From SAR324 cluster bacterium (GTDB lineage Bacteria > SAR324 > NAC60-12), in assembly GCA_015232315.1 (NCBI GenBank), contig JADFZZ010000046.1, positions 1 to 32,721 of the forward strand: 32,721 bases of DNA, in the 5' to 3' direction. Positions 26,263 through 32,721 of this stretch are shown here, one piece after another; positions within the stretch are counted from its first letter, which is position 1; each line of letters begins with the position of its first letter. Both the position numbers and the translations under genes were made by a program. Under the pieces are notes generated by a model. That model searched no databases, was not told the DNA's origin, and saw nothing but the letters and a program-made list of their open reading frames with translations.

Positions 26263-26315
26263 AAGTATCCGACCATGAATCTTTAACTATTTTTTCTGGT
26301 TCCCTATTTCTGGTG
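26263..26315 (+). repeat. 53-bp interspersed repeat, family R2, copy 1
   Basis: About 85% identical to 30149-30201. Both share AAGTAYCCGACCAT, a T-rich middle and TTTTTTCTGGTTCCCTAT ending in CTGGTG. It lies upstream of the HEAT gene and is directly followed by an R1 element. No coding potential. Confidence 0.85.
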
Positions 26316-26320
26316 CACGT

Positions 26321-26443
26321 CTGTTAAGTTAAGCCCTGTGAAGGCACTGGCACCAATTCCCCCTTGGCTTAAGGTGGTTCGGGGGATGTTATTCTGAGCT
26401 TTAAATCCCCCATGCCCCCTTTGAAAAGGGGGATTTTCTCGCA
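26321..26443. repeat. MITE-like interspersed repeat, family R1, copy 3 (right end unclear)
   Basis: Starts CTGTTAAGTTAAG, followed by the family core CCCCCTTGG...AAATCCCCC...GAAAAGGGGGATTTTCTCGC. It is partly diverged (GTGGTTCGG in place of GGGGGTTAGG). The right terminal repeat is not recognisable, and a separate palindrome abuts it. Confidence 0.8.
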
Positions 26444-26474
26444 GGTAGAGACGAGTTTCAAACCCGTCTCTACC
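26444..26474. repeat. 31-bp near-perfect palindrome
   Basis: GGTAGAGACGAGTTT, one central base, then the complementary arm AAACCCGTCTCTACC. There is a single mismatched pair in 15. This is a strong hairpin in either strand and abuts R1 copy 3. No T-run follows. Confidence 0.88.
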
Positions 26475-26811
26475 GGGAACCGTTCCAGACGAGACGTCAG
26501 GAACCAGATTAATGTCAAAAATTTTTTGATCGGCTACTTATCCGTTTCTGGAGACAGGGATGTTGCTACGTGTCAAATCTTACTCAATGTTGCTACCAAT
26601 ATAATTACGTGGCCATTCAGTGGGGGAAAGATATTCACGGCGAACCGTCGTGGGGTCAAGACAAAATAATATTTTATCCGGAAACAGAGCAATAATTTGT
26701 GCTTGCCAACGTTTGGAATTTTATGACATAGGACCTTATATCTTGAAGCTTGTTTTTGACGTTGGCCCTCATGTTCAGTGATCATAAAAATTCAAATCCA
26801 CAGGGGAAACT
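26475..26811. other. 337-base stretch without a gene before the dikinase-like gene
   Basis: AT-rich DNA with short open frames but no coding signature. A TTGACG hexamer occurs at 26756 with no convincing -10 at standard spacing. AGGGGA five bases before the next ATG is its ribosome-binding site. I see nothing else. Confidence 0.5.
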
Positions 26812-29529
26812 ATGACAAAACCATACATTCTTAATGCACGGGACGCCTCCATGCACGATGTGTCTCTTCTTGGCGGCAAGGCCAACAACATGGCATGGCT
26901 GACCCGTAACGCATTTCCGGTCCCCGATTGGCTGGTCGTGACAACCCATGCTTATGACCAACATCTGCAACAGGAAGGACTCAAGGCCTGGATCAAGGAA
27001 CAGATGGTCAAGGTCCAGAAAGCTGACAGAGCGGCTATTCCTGCGATTTTGAAAGAAATCCGCCAGAAAGTGGTAGAGTCGCCCTTTCCACGGACAATTG
27101 AAACAATACTCCAACAAAATCTTGCCCGGATTGACGACTGGGAAAACGAATATTTCGCCGTGCGTTCCTCCATTGTGGGAGAAGACGCTGAAGGTGCCTC
27201 CTTTGCGGGGCAAATGGAGTCCTTCCTGTTTCAGAAAGGGCTGGCCCAGATTTCAGAATCTGTCCGCAAATGTTTTGCCAGCTCCTATACCGACCGGGCC
27301 ATCCTCTATCGCATCCAGAAAGGATTGCCGCTGTTGAGCATCGAAGCCGCCGTGGTGGTGCAGGTGATGATTGAAGGCCGGGTTTCAGGAGTGTTGTTCA
27401 CGGCTCATCCAGTCACAGGCAGTCGTCAGCACGCACTGGTTTCCTCCTGTTACGGAATTGGTGAAGGCATTGTTTCAGGCCTCTGCAACACCGATGAATA
27501 CCATGTCGGACTGGTCGATGGCACGGTGCAAGCGTCTATCAATGACAAGGATGCCCAGATGATTTTTGATCAGACCACAGGCCGGGGCGTGGTCAGGGTG
27601 GATGTGGCTCAAGACCTGCGCCTGCAACCCAGTCTGAGCGATAACGAGGCTCGACGTGTCGCGGATTGCGGCCGGGTGATTGCCGAATTGCTGGGACGTC
27701 CCCAGGATATTGAATGGGCCTTCCGTGAAAATCAACTCTACATTTTGCAAACCAGACCCATCACCCAGCTTCCGCCTCCGGCAGAGCCTCGCGGTAACTG
27801 GCTGGTTTGGGACAATTCGAACATTCAGGAAAGCTACTGCGGCATCACCACACCCCTGACCTTCAGTTTTGCCAACAAGACCTATGGCGAAGTGTATCGG
27901 CAGACCATGCGGATCATGGGGATTTCCCCCAAAGTGATTCAGGAACATGATGCCATGCTCAACACCATGCTCGGGCTCATCCAGGGGCGGGTGTATTACA
28001 ACATCAACAACTGGTATCGCGGACTCCTGTTTCTGCCCTCCTTCAAAACCCATAAAGGCGATATGGAACGGATGATGGGACTCCAGGATTCAGTGGATAT
28101 GGTTCAGGATAAAATGTTGACCTGGCGTGAAAAAATCAAACGGCTTCCCGGATTGTTTGTCACGCTGATCCGGGCCTTGTGGAAATTCCGTCAGATCAAC
28201 ACCCTGACTGAAAACTTCAGGGCCATGTTCAAAGCCGTTTATGACAGCATTGACCGCAAAGCCCTGCATCGTCTTGAAATCGGCGAACTGATGGCGCTCA
28301 ATCAGCGATTGTTTGATGAATTGATCTCCGGGTGGACGGTTCCCATCATCAACGATTTTTATGTGATGATGATGAATGGCAAAGTCCACCGCTGGCTCAA
28401 CCGGATTGCGGTGGAAAATCCGGCAGTGGTCCAGAACAACCTGCTGTCTGGCGAAGAAGGCATTGAAAGCACCGAACCCACCAAACGACTGCTGAGGATG
28501 TGCGAAACCATTCGCCAGACCCCGAAGCTCCAGCAATTGTTCGAGACCTTTCCCAATGAACGTCTGCTCAATGCCATCCAGATTGACGATCCGTCCTTTT
28601 ATAGGGAATGTCTGGCTTACATAGAATTGTATGGTGACCGGACCATTGGCGAATTGAAACTGGAATCGATCACCCTGCGGCAGGACGCGTCGTTCATGTT
28701 TGCGATCTTGCGTAATTTTCTGAGCCGGACAGACCTGAACCTGGAAACACTCAACCAGAATGAAGCCCGATTCCGTCAGGAAGCGGAAGAACTCTGTTTC
28801 AGCAGAATCCGGTCACAACTCGGTGAGCGGAAACTCCTGCGGTTCAAAAAAGATGTGGAACGACTGCGGCATGGCATCAAAAACCGGGAAAACATGCGGC
28901 TGGCACGAACCAGAGTGTTCGGGTTGTATCGGGACATTTATCTGGAAATAAGCCGTCAAATGCATTTTTACGGATTTTTTGAGCACCCTCGTGACATTTT
29001 TTACCTGACGGTGGAAGAATGCCAGTATTACATGGATGGCCGCATGCCCCAGCGGGATCTCAAACCTTTGATTGCCGCCCGCAAAGCCGAGTTTGAACGC
29101 TACAAACAGGAACCCGAACCAGCCCATCATTTTTATACAAAGGGGCCGGTCTATCATCACAACAGTTTTGAATATCCGCACAAAAACAAACAGGCCGCCG
29201 GAGATGGCGCGTTGAAAGGTATCGGCTGTTATCCCGGTATTGTGGAAAACAAGGTCAGGCTGATTTTTTCACCCGAAGATGAACTCTCCCTGAACGGCCA
29301 GATTCTGTGCACTGTCCGGACTGATCCGGGATGGGCACCGTTATTCCCGACGGCTGGCGGGATTGTGGTGGAACGGGGTTCCACCCTGTCACATTCCGCG
29401 GTAGTGGCCCGTGAATTGGGAATCCCCGCGATCGTGGGCATCCCTGATATTACAAAAATTCTGAAAGATGGTGAAACGATCCGCATGGATGGCGCGACCG
29501 GAGAAGTCACGAGGCTTGAAACCAAGTGA
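26812..29529 (+). CDS. PEP synthase / rifampin phosphotransferase-like dikinase (ATP-grasp and phospho-His domains)
   Basis: A 905-residue protein. Residues ~1-325 are the pyruvate-phosphate-dikinase-type ATP-binding domain, with SLLGGKANNMAWL, PVPDWLVVTT, FAVRSSIVGEDAEGASFAGQ, SGVLFTAHPVTG, GEGIVSG and ending DIEWAFRENQLYILQTRPIT. The middle ~480 residues begin DNSNIQESYCGITTPLTFSF and are not a PEP-binding TIM barrel. The C-terminal swivelling domain has GGIVVERGSTLSHSAVVARE with the phospho-carrier His861, then GIPAIVGI. PEP synthase has a TIM barrel after the His domain; here the His domain is last, as in rifampin phosphotransferase (about 865 residues). So it should use ATP through a phospho-His on an unknown acceptor. 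Drug resistance is not implied. AGGGGA precedes the ATG. Confidence 0.9.
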   Translation: MTKPYILNARDASMHDVSLLGGKANNMAWLTRNAFPVPDWLVVTTHAYDQHLQQEGLKAWIKEQMVKVQKADRAAIPAILKEIRQKVVESPFPRTIETILQQNLARIDDWENEYFAVRSSIVGEDAEGASFAGQMESFLFQKGLAQISESVRKCFASSYTDRAILYRIQKGLPLLSIEAAVVVQVMIEGRVSGVLFTAHPVTGSRQHALVSSCYGIGEGIVSGLCNTDEYHVGLVDGTVQASINDKDAQMIFDQTTGRGVVRVDVAQDLRLQPSLSDNEARRVADCGRVIAELLGRPQDIEWAFRENQLYILQTRPITQLPPPAEPRGNWLVWDNSNIQESYCGITTPLTFSFANKTYGEVYRQTMRIMGISPKVIQEHDAMLNTMLGLIQGRVYYNINNWYRGLLFLPSFKTHKGDMERMMGLQDSVDMVQDKMLTWREKIKRLPGLFVTLIRALWKFRQINTLTENFRAMFKAVYDSIDRKALHRLEIGELMALNQRLFDELISGWTVPIINDFYVMMMNGKVHRWLNRIAVENPAVVQNNLLSGEEGIESTEPTKRLLRMCETIRQTPKLQQLFETFPNERLLNAIQIDDPSFYRECLAYIELYGDRTIGELKLESITLRQDASFMFAILRNFLSRTDLNLETLNQNEARFRQEAEELCFSRIRSQLGERKLLRFKKDVERLRHGIKNRENMRLARTRVFGLYRDIYLEISRQMHFYGFFEHPRDIFYLTVEECQYYMDGRMPQRDLKPLIAARKAEFERYKQEPEPAHHFYTKGPVYHHNSFEYPHKNKQAAGDGALKGIGCYPGIVENKVRLIFSPEDELSLNGQILCTVRTDPGWAPLFPTAGGIVVERGSTLSHSAVVARELGIPAIVGIPDITKILKDGETIRMDGATGEVTRLETK

Positions 29530-29697
29530 TTGGCGGGGACTCGTTTAGCCGTCTTTTATTTGGGGTTGATCCTGTTTTCTGCCACACATTGTAGGGGCAA
29601 ACTCCAAACCAGGTGGTGAATCAAAGACCGTTTTTTGACACAGGGCCGAAAATGTGACCAACCCCGAGAACTTTGTGATTTTTTGAATGGAGCATGA

Positions 29698-30126
29698 ATG
29701 AATAAGCAGAAATCCCTACCAATCCAGTGGTCGCCTTCACTGGCAACAGAAATATTCATGATTGACGATCAGCACAAGGAGCTTTTCAGGAGGATTGACC
29801 GGTTGATGGATGCGTTGACGGAGGGAATCAGCAATGAAGAACTGCTTGAGCTGTTTTCGTTTCTTGAAGTGTACACGTTGCTACATTTTAACGCAGAAGA
29901 AGAATACATGACCGAATACAATTATCCCATGACAGAACTCCACAAAACACAGCATGTCTATTTTGTGGACAAACTCGAGGAATTGAAAGAGCAGGCAAAA
30001 AACTCATTCAACAGCCATCAACTTGCGGACCTGCTTAAAACACACCTGATCGACTGGCTGATCAATCATATTGTCAAAATGGATCAGCATTTGGCGGCAT
30101 ATCTCAAAAAGAACCGTGTGAGTTGA
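29698..30126 (+). CDS. Bacteriohemerythrin
   Basis: A 142-residue four-helix oxygen-binding protein with all seven di-iron ligands in place: His26 (DDQHKELF), His63 and Glu67 (HFNAEEEYM), His82 and His86 (HKTQHVYF), and His124 and Asp129 (HIVKMDQHL). The spacing equals that of characterised bacteriohemerythrins. It has no membrane segment or fused domain, so it probably stores or senses oxygen in the cytoplasm. GGAGC lies just upstream of two overlapping ATGs; the one used gives the family frame. It is on the same strand as the dikinase-like gene but 168 bases away, so a shared transcript is not certain. Confidence 0.95.
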   Translation: MNKQKSLPIQWSPSLATEIFMIDDQHKELFRRIDRLMDALTEGISNEELLELFSFLEVYTLLHFNAEEEYMTEYNYPMTELHKTQHVYFVDKLEELKEQAKNSFNSHQLADLLKTHLIDWLINHIVKMDQHLAAYLKKNRVS

Positions 30127-30148
30127 AAGGAAGGTAATCACTTTGGTT

Positions 30149-30201
30149 AAGTACCCGACCATAAATATTTATACATTTTTTCTGGTTCCCTATCTCTGGT
30201 G
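30149..30201 (+). repeat. 53-bp interspersed repeat, family R2, copy 2
   Basis: Matches copy 1 near 26.3 kb in the same orientation. Its last ~11 bases are also the start of the hairpin repeat family F (copy 1), so the two families are joined or are parts of one larger repeat. Confidence 0.85.
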
Positions 30202-30270
30202 GAGAACCCTCCTTATCCCACCTCCGGTGGGCTTGCCAATGAGCAGTGGAAGGGTACCGGAGGTGCGATG
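30191..30270 (+). repeat. Hairpin repeat, family F, copy 1
   Basis: An ~80-base unit whose inverted copy is at 32461-32542. It contains the perfect 10-bp stem CACCTCCGGT / ACCGGAGGTG (30219-30228 with 30256-30265). The partner copy has the same stem with a compensated pair. Confidence 0.85.
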
Positions 30271-30558
30271 TTTCGTGACATAAATGGCTGTACTCTCGTA
30301 GATCGGGCGAATCACCGACTGACCGAGCCCCAGGTTCAGGCCTTATGGTCCATGGTTACACATGAAAATCCAACCGCCTGAGATATGACGTATGAAAATA
30401 TACAGTATTTTTTATTAACCAGAATCCTTTCCTCTGATTTGTGGCTCTTATGGGGTGAACGTGACAGACGCGGTGTTCTGTCGCTGACTCTGGTGGCAAT
30501 CTGACCATAAGTTAAATTGTCACATATTTTAGACCATCCATTAAAATAAAGAGGATAT
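30271..30558 (+). other. Leader region of the sigma factor operon, no gene supported
   Basis: A possible short open frame runs through the F repeat to 30381 but has no recognisable product. An 8-bp hairpin stem (GTGACAGA with TCTGTCGC, 30461-30484) is present. GAGG lies before the first operon ATG. The promoter is presumably here but I cannot assign it. Confidence 0.45.
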
Positions 30559-30765
30559 ATGAATAAATTATTTCCAGAAAATTTGCATAAAATTGAAAGA
30601 GTTATGAGAATTGTGTTAGGGTTGGTTTTATTAAGTCTTGTATTTGTCGGTCCACAGACATTATGGGGACTTGTTGGCGTAGTCCCTTTAATCACAGGAT
30701 TAGTTAAAAGTTGTCCTCTTTATACCTTATTGGGTTTTAGTACATGTCCCATGAAACAGAGTTGA
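30559..30765 (+). CDS. DUF2892 (YgaP-like transmembrane) protein
   Basis: A 68-residue protein with two membrane helices (~15-30 and ~33-50). It fits the DUF2892 pattern IERVMRIVLGLVLL, then VVPLITGLVKSCPLYTLLGFSTCP, with Cys52 and Cys63. The family is common next to rhodanese or redox genes and its role is undefined. GAGG precedes the ATG. The last 22 bases overlap the sigma factor gene, so the two are probably translationally coupled. Its base composition is more AT-rich than that of most neighbours. Confidence 0.88.
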   Translation: MNKLFPENLHKIERVMRIVLGLVLLSLVFVGPQTLWGLVGVVPLITGLVKSCPLYTLLGFSTCPMKQS

Positions 30766-31319
30766 CCTTATCAGATTATGACCTGATAAAACGTATTGCA
30801 CTGAATGATCATAGTGCCTTAGACGTGTTGGTAAACCGGTACCAAAATCACGTGTACCGGTTTCTCGTATCTCTGACAGGGAATGAGACCCTGGCTGAAG
30901 AAGCTCTTCAGGAAACTTTCATAGCTTTGTGGCGATCGGCTCAAAGTTTTCAAGGGACAGGCTCAGTACGAGCCTGGATCTTTCAAATAGCGCGGAACGC
31001 CATTTCCCGTCAATACAGATTAAGGAAGGATGAACCTCACGATTTTGTTTCACTGGATGAATTAGGTCAACAGGCTGGATGGGGACAGGAACCTATGCAG
31101 GATAATATGGATGACCTGAAAGAAAAACGGGAATTGCTTGAGGTGGCAATGAACGCTCTTGCTCCGGAAGATCGGGAAATACTGATTTTGAGAGACCTGA
31201 ACGGACTCACTGGCGATGAAACCGCTGAATTATTGCAAATGAGTTTACAGGCTGTTAAAAGCCGGTTACATCGAGCAAGGCTTCGACTGATGAAACATAT
31301 GAGGGAGGTGCAGTCATGA
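30744..31319 (+). CDS. ECF-type RNA polymerase sigma factor
   Basis: A 191-residue sigma-70 family protein of two domains. Region 2 spans ~22-92 (VNRYQNHVYRFLVSLTGN, EALQETFIALWRSA, RAWIFQIARNAISRQYR). Region 4 spans ~131-185 (LAPEDREILILRDLNGLTGDETAELL, and VKSRLHRARLRL as recognition helix). Regions 1 and 3 are absent, as in ECF factors. It starts inside the DUF2892 gene and its stop overlaps the anti-sigma ATG (ATGA), so the three genes form one tight operon. ECF factors usually control their own operon, but the -35/-10 pair is not identified here. Confidence 0.95.
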   Translation: MSHETELTLSDYDLIKRIALNDHSALDVLVNRYQNHVYRFLVSLTGNETLAEEALQETFIALWRSAQSFQGTGSVRAWIFQIARNAISRQYRLRKDEPHDFVSLDELGQQAGWGQEPMQDNMDDLKEKRELLEVAMNALAPEDREILILRDLNGLTGDETAELLQMSLQAVKSRLHRARLRLMKHMREVQS

Positions 31320-31573
31320 CTTTTGATGATCGAAAAATCGCTGGAATACGGTGTAGTGAGATCCTTGCGCAACTTTCCGGTTATATGGAGGGTGAGCTTG
31401 CTCAGGACACAGTCAACCTTATCAGAGAACATGTAAAGATATGCCATCAGTGTGAACAGTTTGGTGGAGAATTTGTTTCAGTCATCAAAACTTTTCGTGA
31501 AACCCTCAGTACACCCCCATCCATCTCTACAGATATTCAGCAACGTTTAAAAGCACGTCTTGTGGATCTTTGA
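31316..31573 (+). CDS. Zinc-finger (zf-HC2/ZAS) anti-sigma factor, short form
   Basis: An 85-residue protein with Cys13 and the H-x3-C-x2-C motif EHVKICHQCE (His39, Cys43, Cys46), the zinc-binding anti-sigma domain pattern. There is no transmembrane segment, so it is a soluble anti-sigma factor that would hold the adjacent ECF factor and could release it on thiol oxidation or zinc loss, as in RsrA-type proteins (inference). The start overlaps the sigma stop by four bases, matching the stoichiometric control expected for the pair. Confidence 0.9.
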   Translation: MTFDDRKIAGIRCSEILAQLSGYMEGELAQDTVNLIREHVKICHQCEQFGGEFVSVIKTFRETLSTPPSISTDIQQRLKARLVDL

Positions 31574-31616
31574 GATTCATTTCCCTGTTTATTCTCTATT
31601 CTACCAGTTCTAAACC

Positions 31617-31699
31617 TCCGCCTTTAAGGCGGACAGACTTCAGCCAAACGGTTTTGGTCTGAGATTTGAGTGAGAATCTCCTTGACGTCAGGAAAGGAG
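31617..31699 (+). other. Run of consecutive hairpins between anti-sigma gene and group II intron
   Basis: Four potential stems lie in tandem: TCCGCCTT/AAGGCGGA (8 bp around one base), CAGAC/GTCTG enclosing CCAAA/TTTGG, GAGATT/AATCTC, and CTCCTT/AAGGAG. The last ends three bases before the intron. They may include a terminator for the sigma operon and the insertion target of the intron. No T-run is present. Confidence 0.6.
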
Positions 31700-31702
31700 G
31701 TT

Positions 31703-32459
31703 GTGCGCCTGGCATGGCGCTTAATTTGGTGGTGCAAGTCCACTCACTACCCTTTCAGGAGGGAAAGTGTAGTTCAGAGTCAAGGGTGTCCGAAGAAACT
31801 TGGGACAGGCGCCTCAGAAGAGGGCTACAACGAGTGCTCCAAGCCAATGAGGAATCTGAAGGAAGACCGAGACAAACCTGCCGCTTAAACTTGGTGTGAA
31901 CCTCTGGTAGGCGGCCGCAAGGGATGAGGTAGCAACGCTTACCAAAATCCAATATCCTGAACGTAACTTGCGGTCGTAGAGGAGGTAAGCGGGCAGGGAA
32001 AATGAAGCATCTTACCCAGGGAAGAGCCGACAGACTAGCGGACATCATAACTACGATGCTTGCATCCGCACAGCGACTGTGGAGACATGGGAGCGCATGT
32101 CTGTGGGTTTTCAGATGAAGTCATAGTAGTCGTAAAACGATATGCCGATGAAGATGTGGGTGACCTATCTGAGGAGAAAACATATCGTAAGAGGCGTTAG
32201 CTAAAGGCGAAGGGATTCACATGTCAACAGAAGAAGGCCGCCTAAGTATCAAGGACTTGGAGACCTGAAAATCCTACTGTGGAAATGGGACGTATCCGAT
32301 GGAAACGGAGGTAGGTCGAAATTAAAAAGTCCCTCAGAGAGAGAGAAAGGGCTCAACCTGATTCGTTCCGAGAGGAATAGTTTGGCATGAAGAGCCGTGT
32401 ACGGACCCGTACGCACGGTTCTGTGAGCGGACGGAGTCTTCGGGCTCCTCCGACTCGAT
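31703..32459 (+). mobile_element. ORF-less group II intron
   Basis: The 5' end GTGCGCC is typical of bacterial group II introns. Domain V is a 30-nt hairpin at 32392-32421: GAGCCGTG pairs with CACGGTTC around TACG/CGTA and a CG bulge, with a short GACC loop. Domain VI follows, with stems GAG/CTC and CGGA/TCCG separated by a bulged A at 32453, seven bases from the proposed 3' end CTCGAT. This matches the branch-point position. The ~660 bases before domain V hold domains I-IV, but I find no reverse-transcriptase frame, so the intron-encoded protein is lost and splicing or movement would need one supplied in trans. Boundaries are by motif and could be off by a few bases. Confidence 0.85.
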
Positions 32460-32460
32460 C

Positions 32461-32542
32461 CATAACGCACCTCTGGTGCCCTTCCACGGTTCGTTGTCAA
32501 GCCACCAGAGGTGGGTAAGGAGGGGTTCCCTACCAGAGGTAC
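32461..32542 (-). repeat. Hairpin repeat, family F, copy 2 (inverted)
   Basis: The reverse complement aligns with copy 1 over ~80 bases. Its stem is CACCTCTGGT (32468-32477) with ACCAGAGGTG (32504-32513), where the C-G pair of copy 1 is replaced by T-A. It starts one base after the proposed intron 3' splice site. Confidence 0.85.
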
Positions 32543-32546
32543 AAGG

Positions 32547-32606
32547 CTGTTAAGTTAAGTGAAGAAATTACCTGCGAGAAAATCCCCCTTTTCAAAGCTT
32601 AACTTT
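32547..32606. repeat. Truncated MITE-like repeat, family R1, copy 4
   Basis: Begins CTGTTAAGTTAAG like copy 3, keeps ACCTGCGAGAAAATCCCCCTTTTCAAAG in reverse orientation, and ends CTTAACTT. AAGTTAAG and CTTAACTT form perfect 8-bp ends, so this may be an internally deleted form. It lies ~80 bases before the next gene. Confidence 0.75.
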
Positions 32607-32688
32607 GGACACATTTCCACAATTGAAATTTTTATGCTAAGCTGAACATCCAGTGACAAAAACAAACCATGAATCAGTGGAGGTTCTC

Positions 32689-32721
32689 ATGTTGATAACT
32701 ACGGTAGCTCCCTGGATTGAG
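32689..32721 (+). CDS. Start of an unidentified gene (3' part outside window)
   Basis: An ATG preceded by GGAGG at seven-base spacing opens a frame MLITTVAPWIE that runs off the window. The strong ribosome-binding site is the evidence. Eleven residues do not identify the product. Confidence 0.6.
   Translation, partial: MLITTVAPWIE

Noticed and set aside
26756-26790. Promoter for the dikinase-like gene (TTGACG)
   Set aside because: No acceptable -10 hexamer occurs 16-19 bases downstream; TGATCA and ATCATA are poor.
26812-29529. Annotation as true phosphoenolpyruvate synthase (ppsA)
   Set aside because: The PEP/pyruvate-binding TIM barrel that follows the His domain in PpsA is absent, and the protein ends just after the His domain.
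30199-30381. 60-codon frame before the sigma operon
   Set aside because: The first third is the F repeat. The rest has no recognisable motif and no good ribosome-binding site.
31666-31899. Two overlapping 70-80 codon frames at the intron start
   Set aside because: They lie in structured domain I RNA of the group II intron and show no protein-like features.

Overview
The window looks like a chromosomal piece of a moderate-GC, Gram-negative environmental bacterium. The evidence is a lipoprotein-type periplasmic binding protein, secreted and inner-membrane proteins, many histidine kinase/response regulator proteins and a bacteriohemerythrin. The mix of large hybrid kinases, a Ser/Thr kinase-ATPase-SpoIIE fusion, an NHLM-type exporter and many small interspersed repeats recalls deltaproteobacterial or similar lineages. 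That placement is an inference from gene content, and no rRNA or other taxonomic marker is present.

Layout. 1-1.2 kb: the tail of an unidentified gene, then an Rpn/PD-(D/E)XK-type protein. 1.2-6.6 kb (minus strand): an NHLM-type ABC exporter, a lipoprotein of the branched-chain amino-acid binding-protein family, and an unrecognised protein with an HExxH...E zinc-peptidase-like signature. 6.9-7.7 kb: a lone LarE-type sulfur transferase. 7.9-13.2 kb (minus): a three-gene signalling operon in which two paralogous REC-histidine kinases flank a PAS-PAS-GAF hybrid kinase. 13.4-16.3 kb (plus): a secreted beta-sandwich-repeat protein, an ABM-fold monooxygenase-like protein, a DUF445 membrane protein and a DUF1640-like coiled-coil membrane protein. 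16.2-17.4 kb (minus): a protein resembling permuted papain-like (YiiX/NlpC) enzymes. 17.7-23.0 kb (minus): a 1772-residue Ser/Thr kinase / AAA ATPase / helical repeat / GAF / SpoIIE phosphatase. 23.3-25.2 kb (plus): a membrane hybrid histidine kinase. 25.3-26.2 kb (minus): a HEAT-repeat protein. 26.8-30.1 kb (plus): a PEP-synthase/rifampin-phosphotransferase-like dikinase and a bacteriohemerythrin. 30.5-31.6 kb (plus): a DUF2892 membrane protein, an ECF sigma factor and a zinc-binding anti-sigma factor, all overlapping. 31.6-32.6 kb: a run of hairpins, an ORF-less group II intron and repeats. The next gene starts at the right edge.

The intergenic DNA is unusually rich in structure. There are four copies of a MITE-like family with CCCCCTT/AAGGGGG cores, two copies of a 53-bp repeat, and two inverted copies of an ~80-bp hairpin repeat whose stem shows a compensatory base change. 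Two unrelated inverted-repeat elements have terminal repeats that supply the stop codon of the adjacent gene. The regulatory theme is strong: four histidine kinases, one Ser/Thr kinase-phosphatase and an ECF sigma/anti-sigma pair in about 24 kb. The most promising under-described items are the exporter/lipoprotein/zincin-like cluster, the kinase-to-phosphatase fusion, the ORF-less intron and the covarying hairpin repeat.
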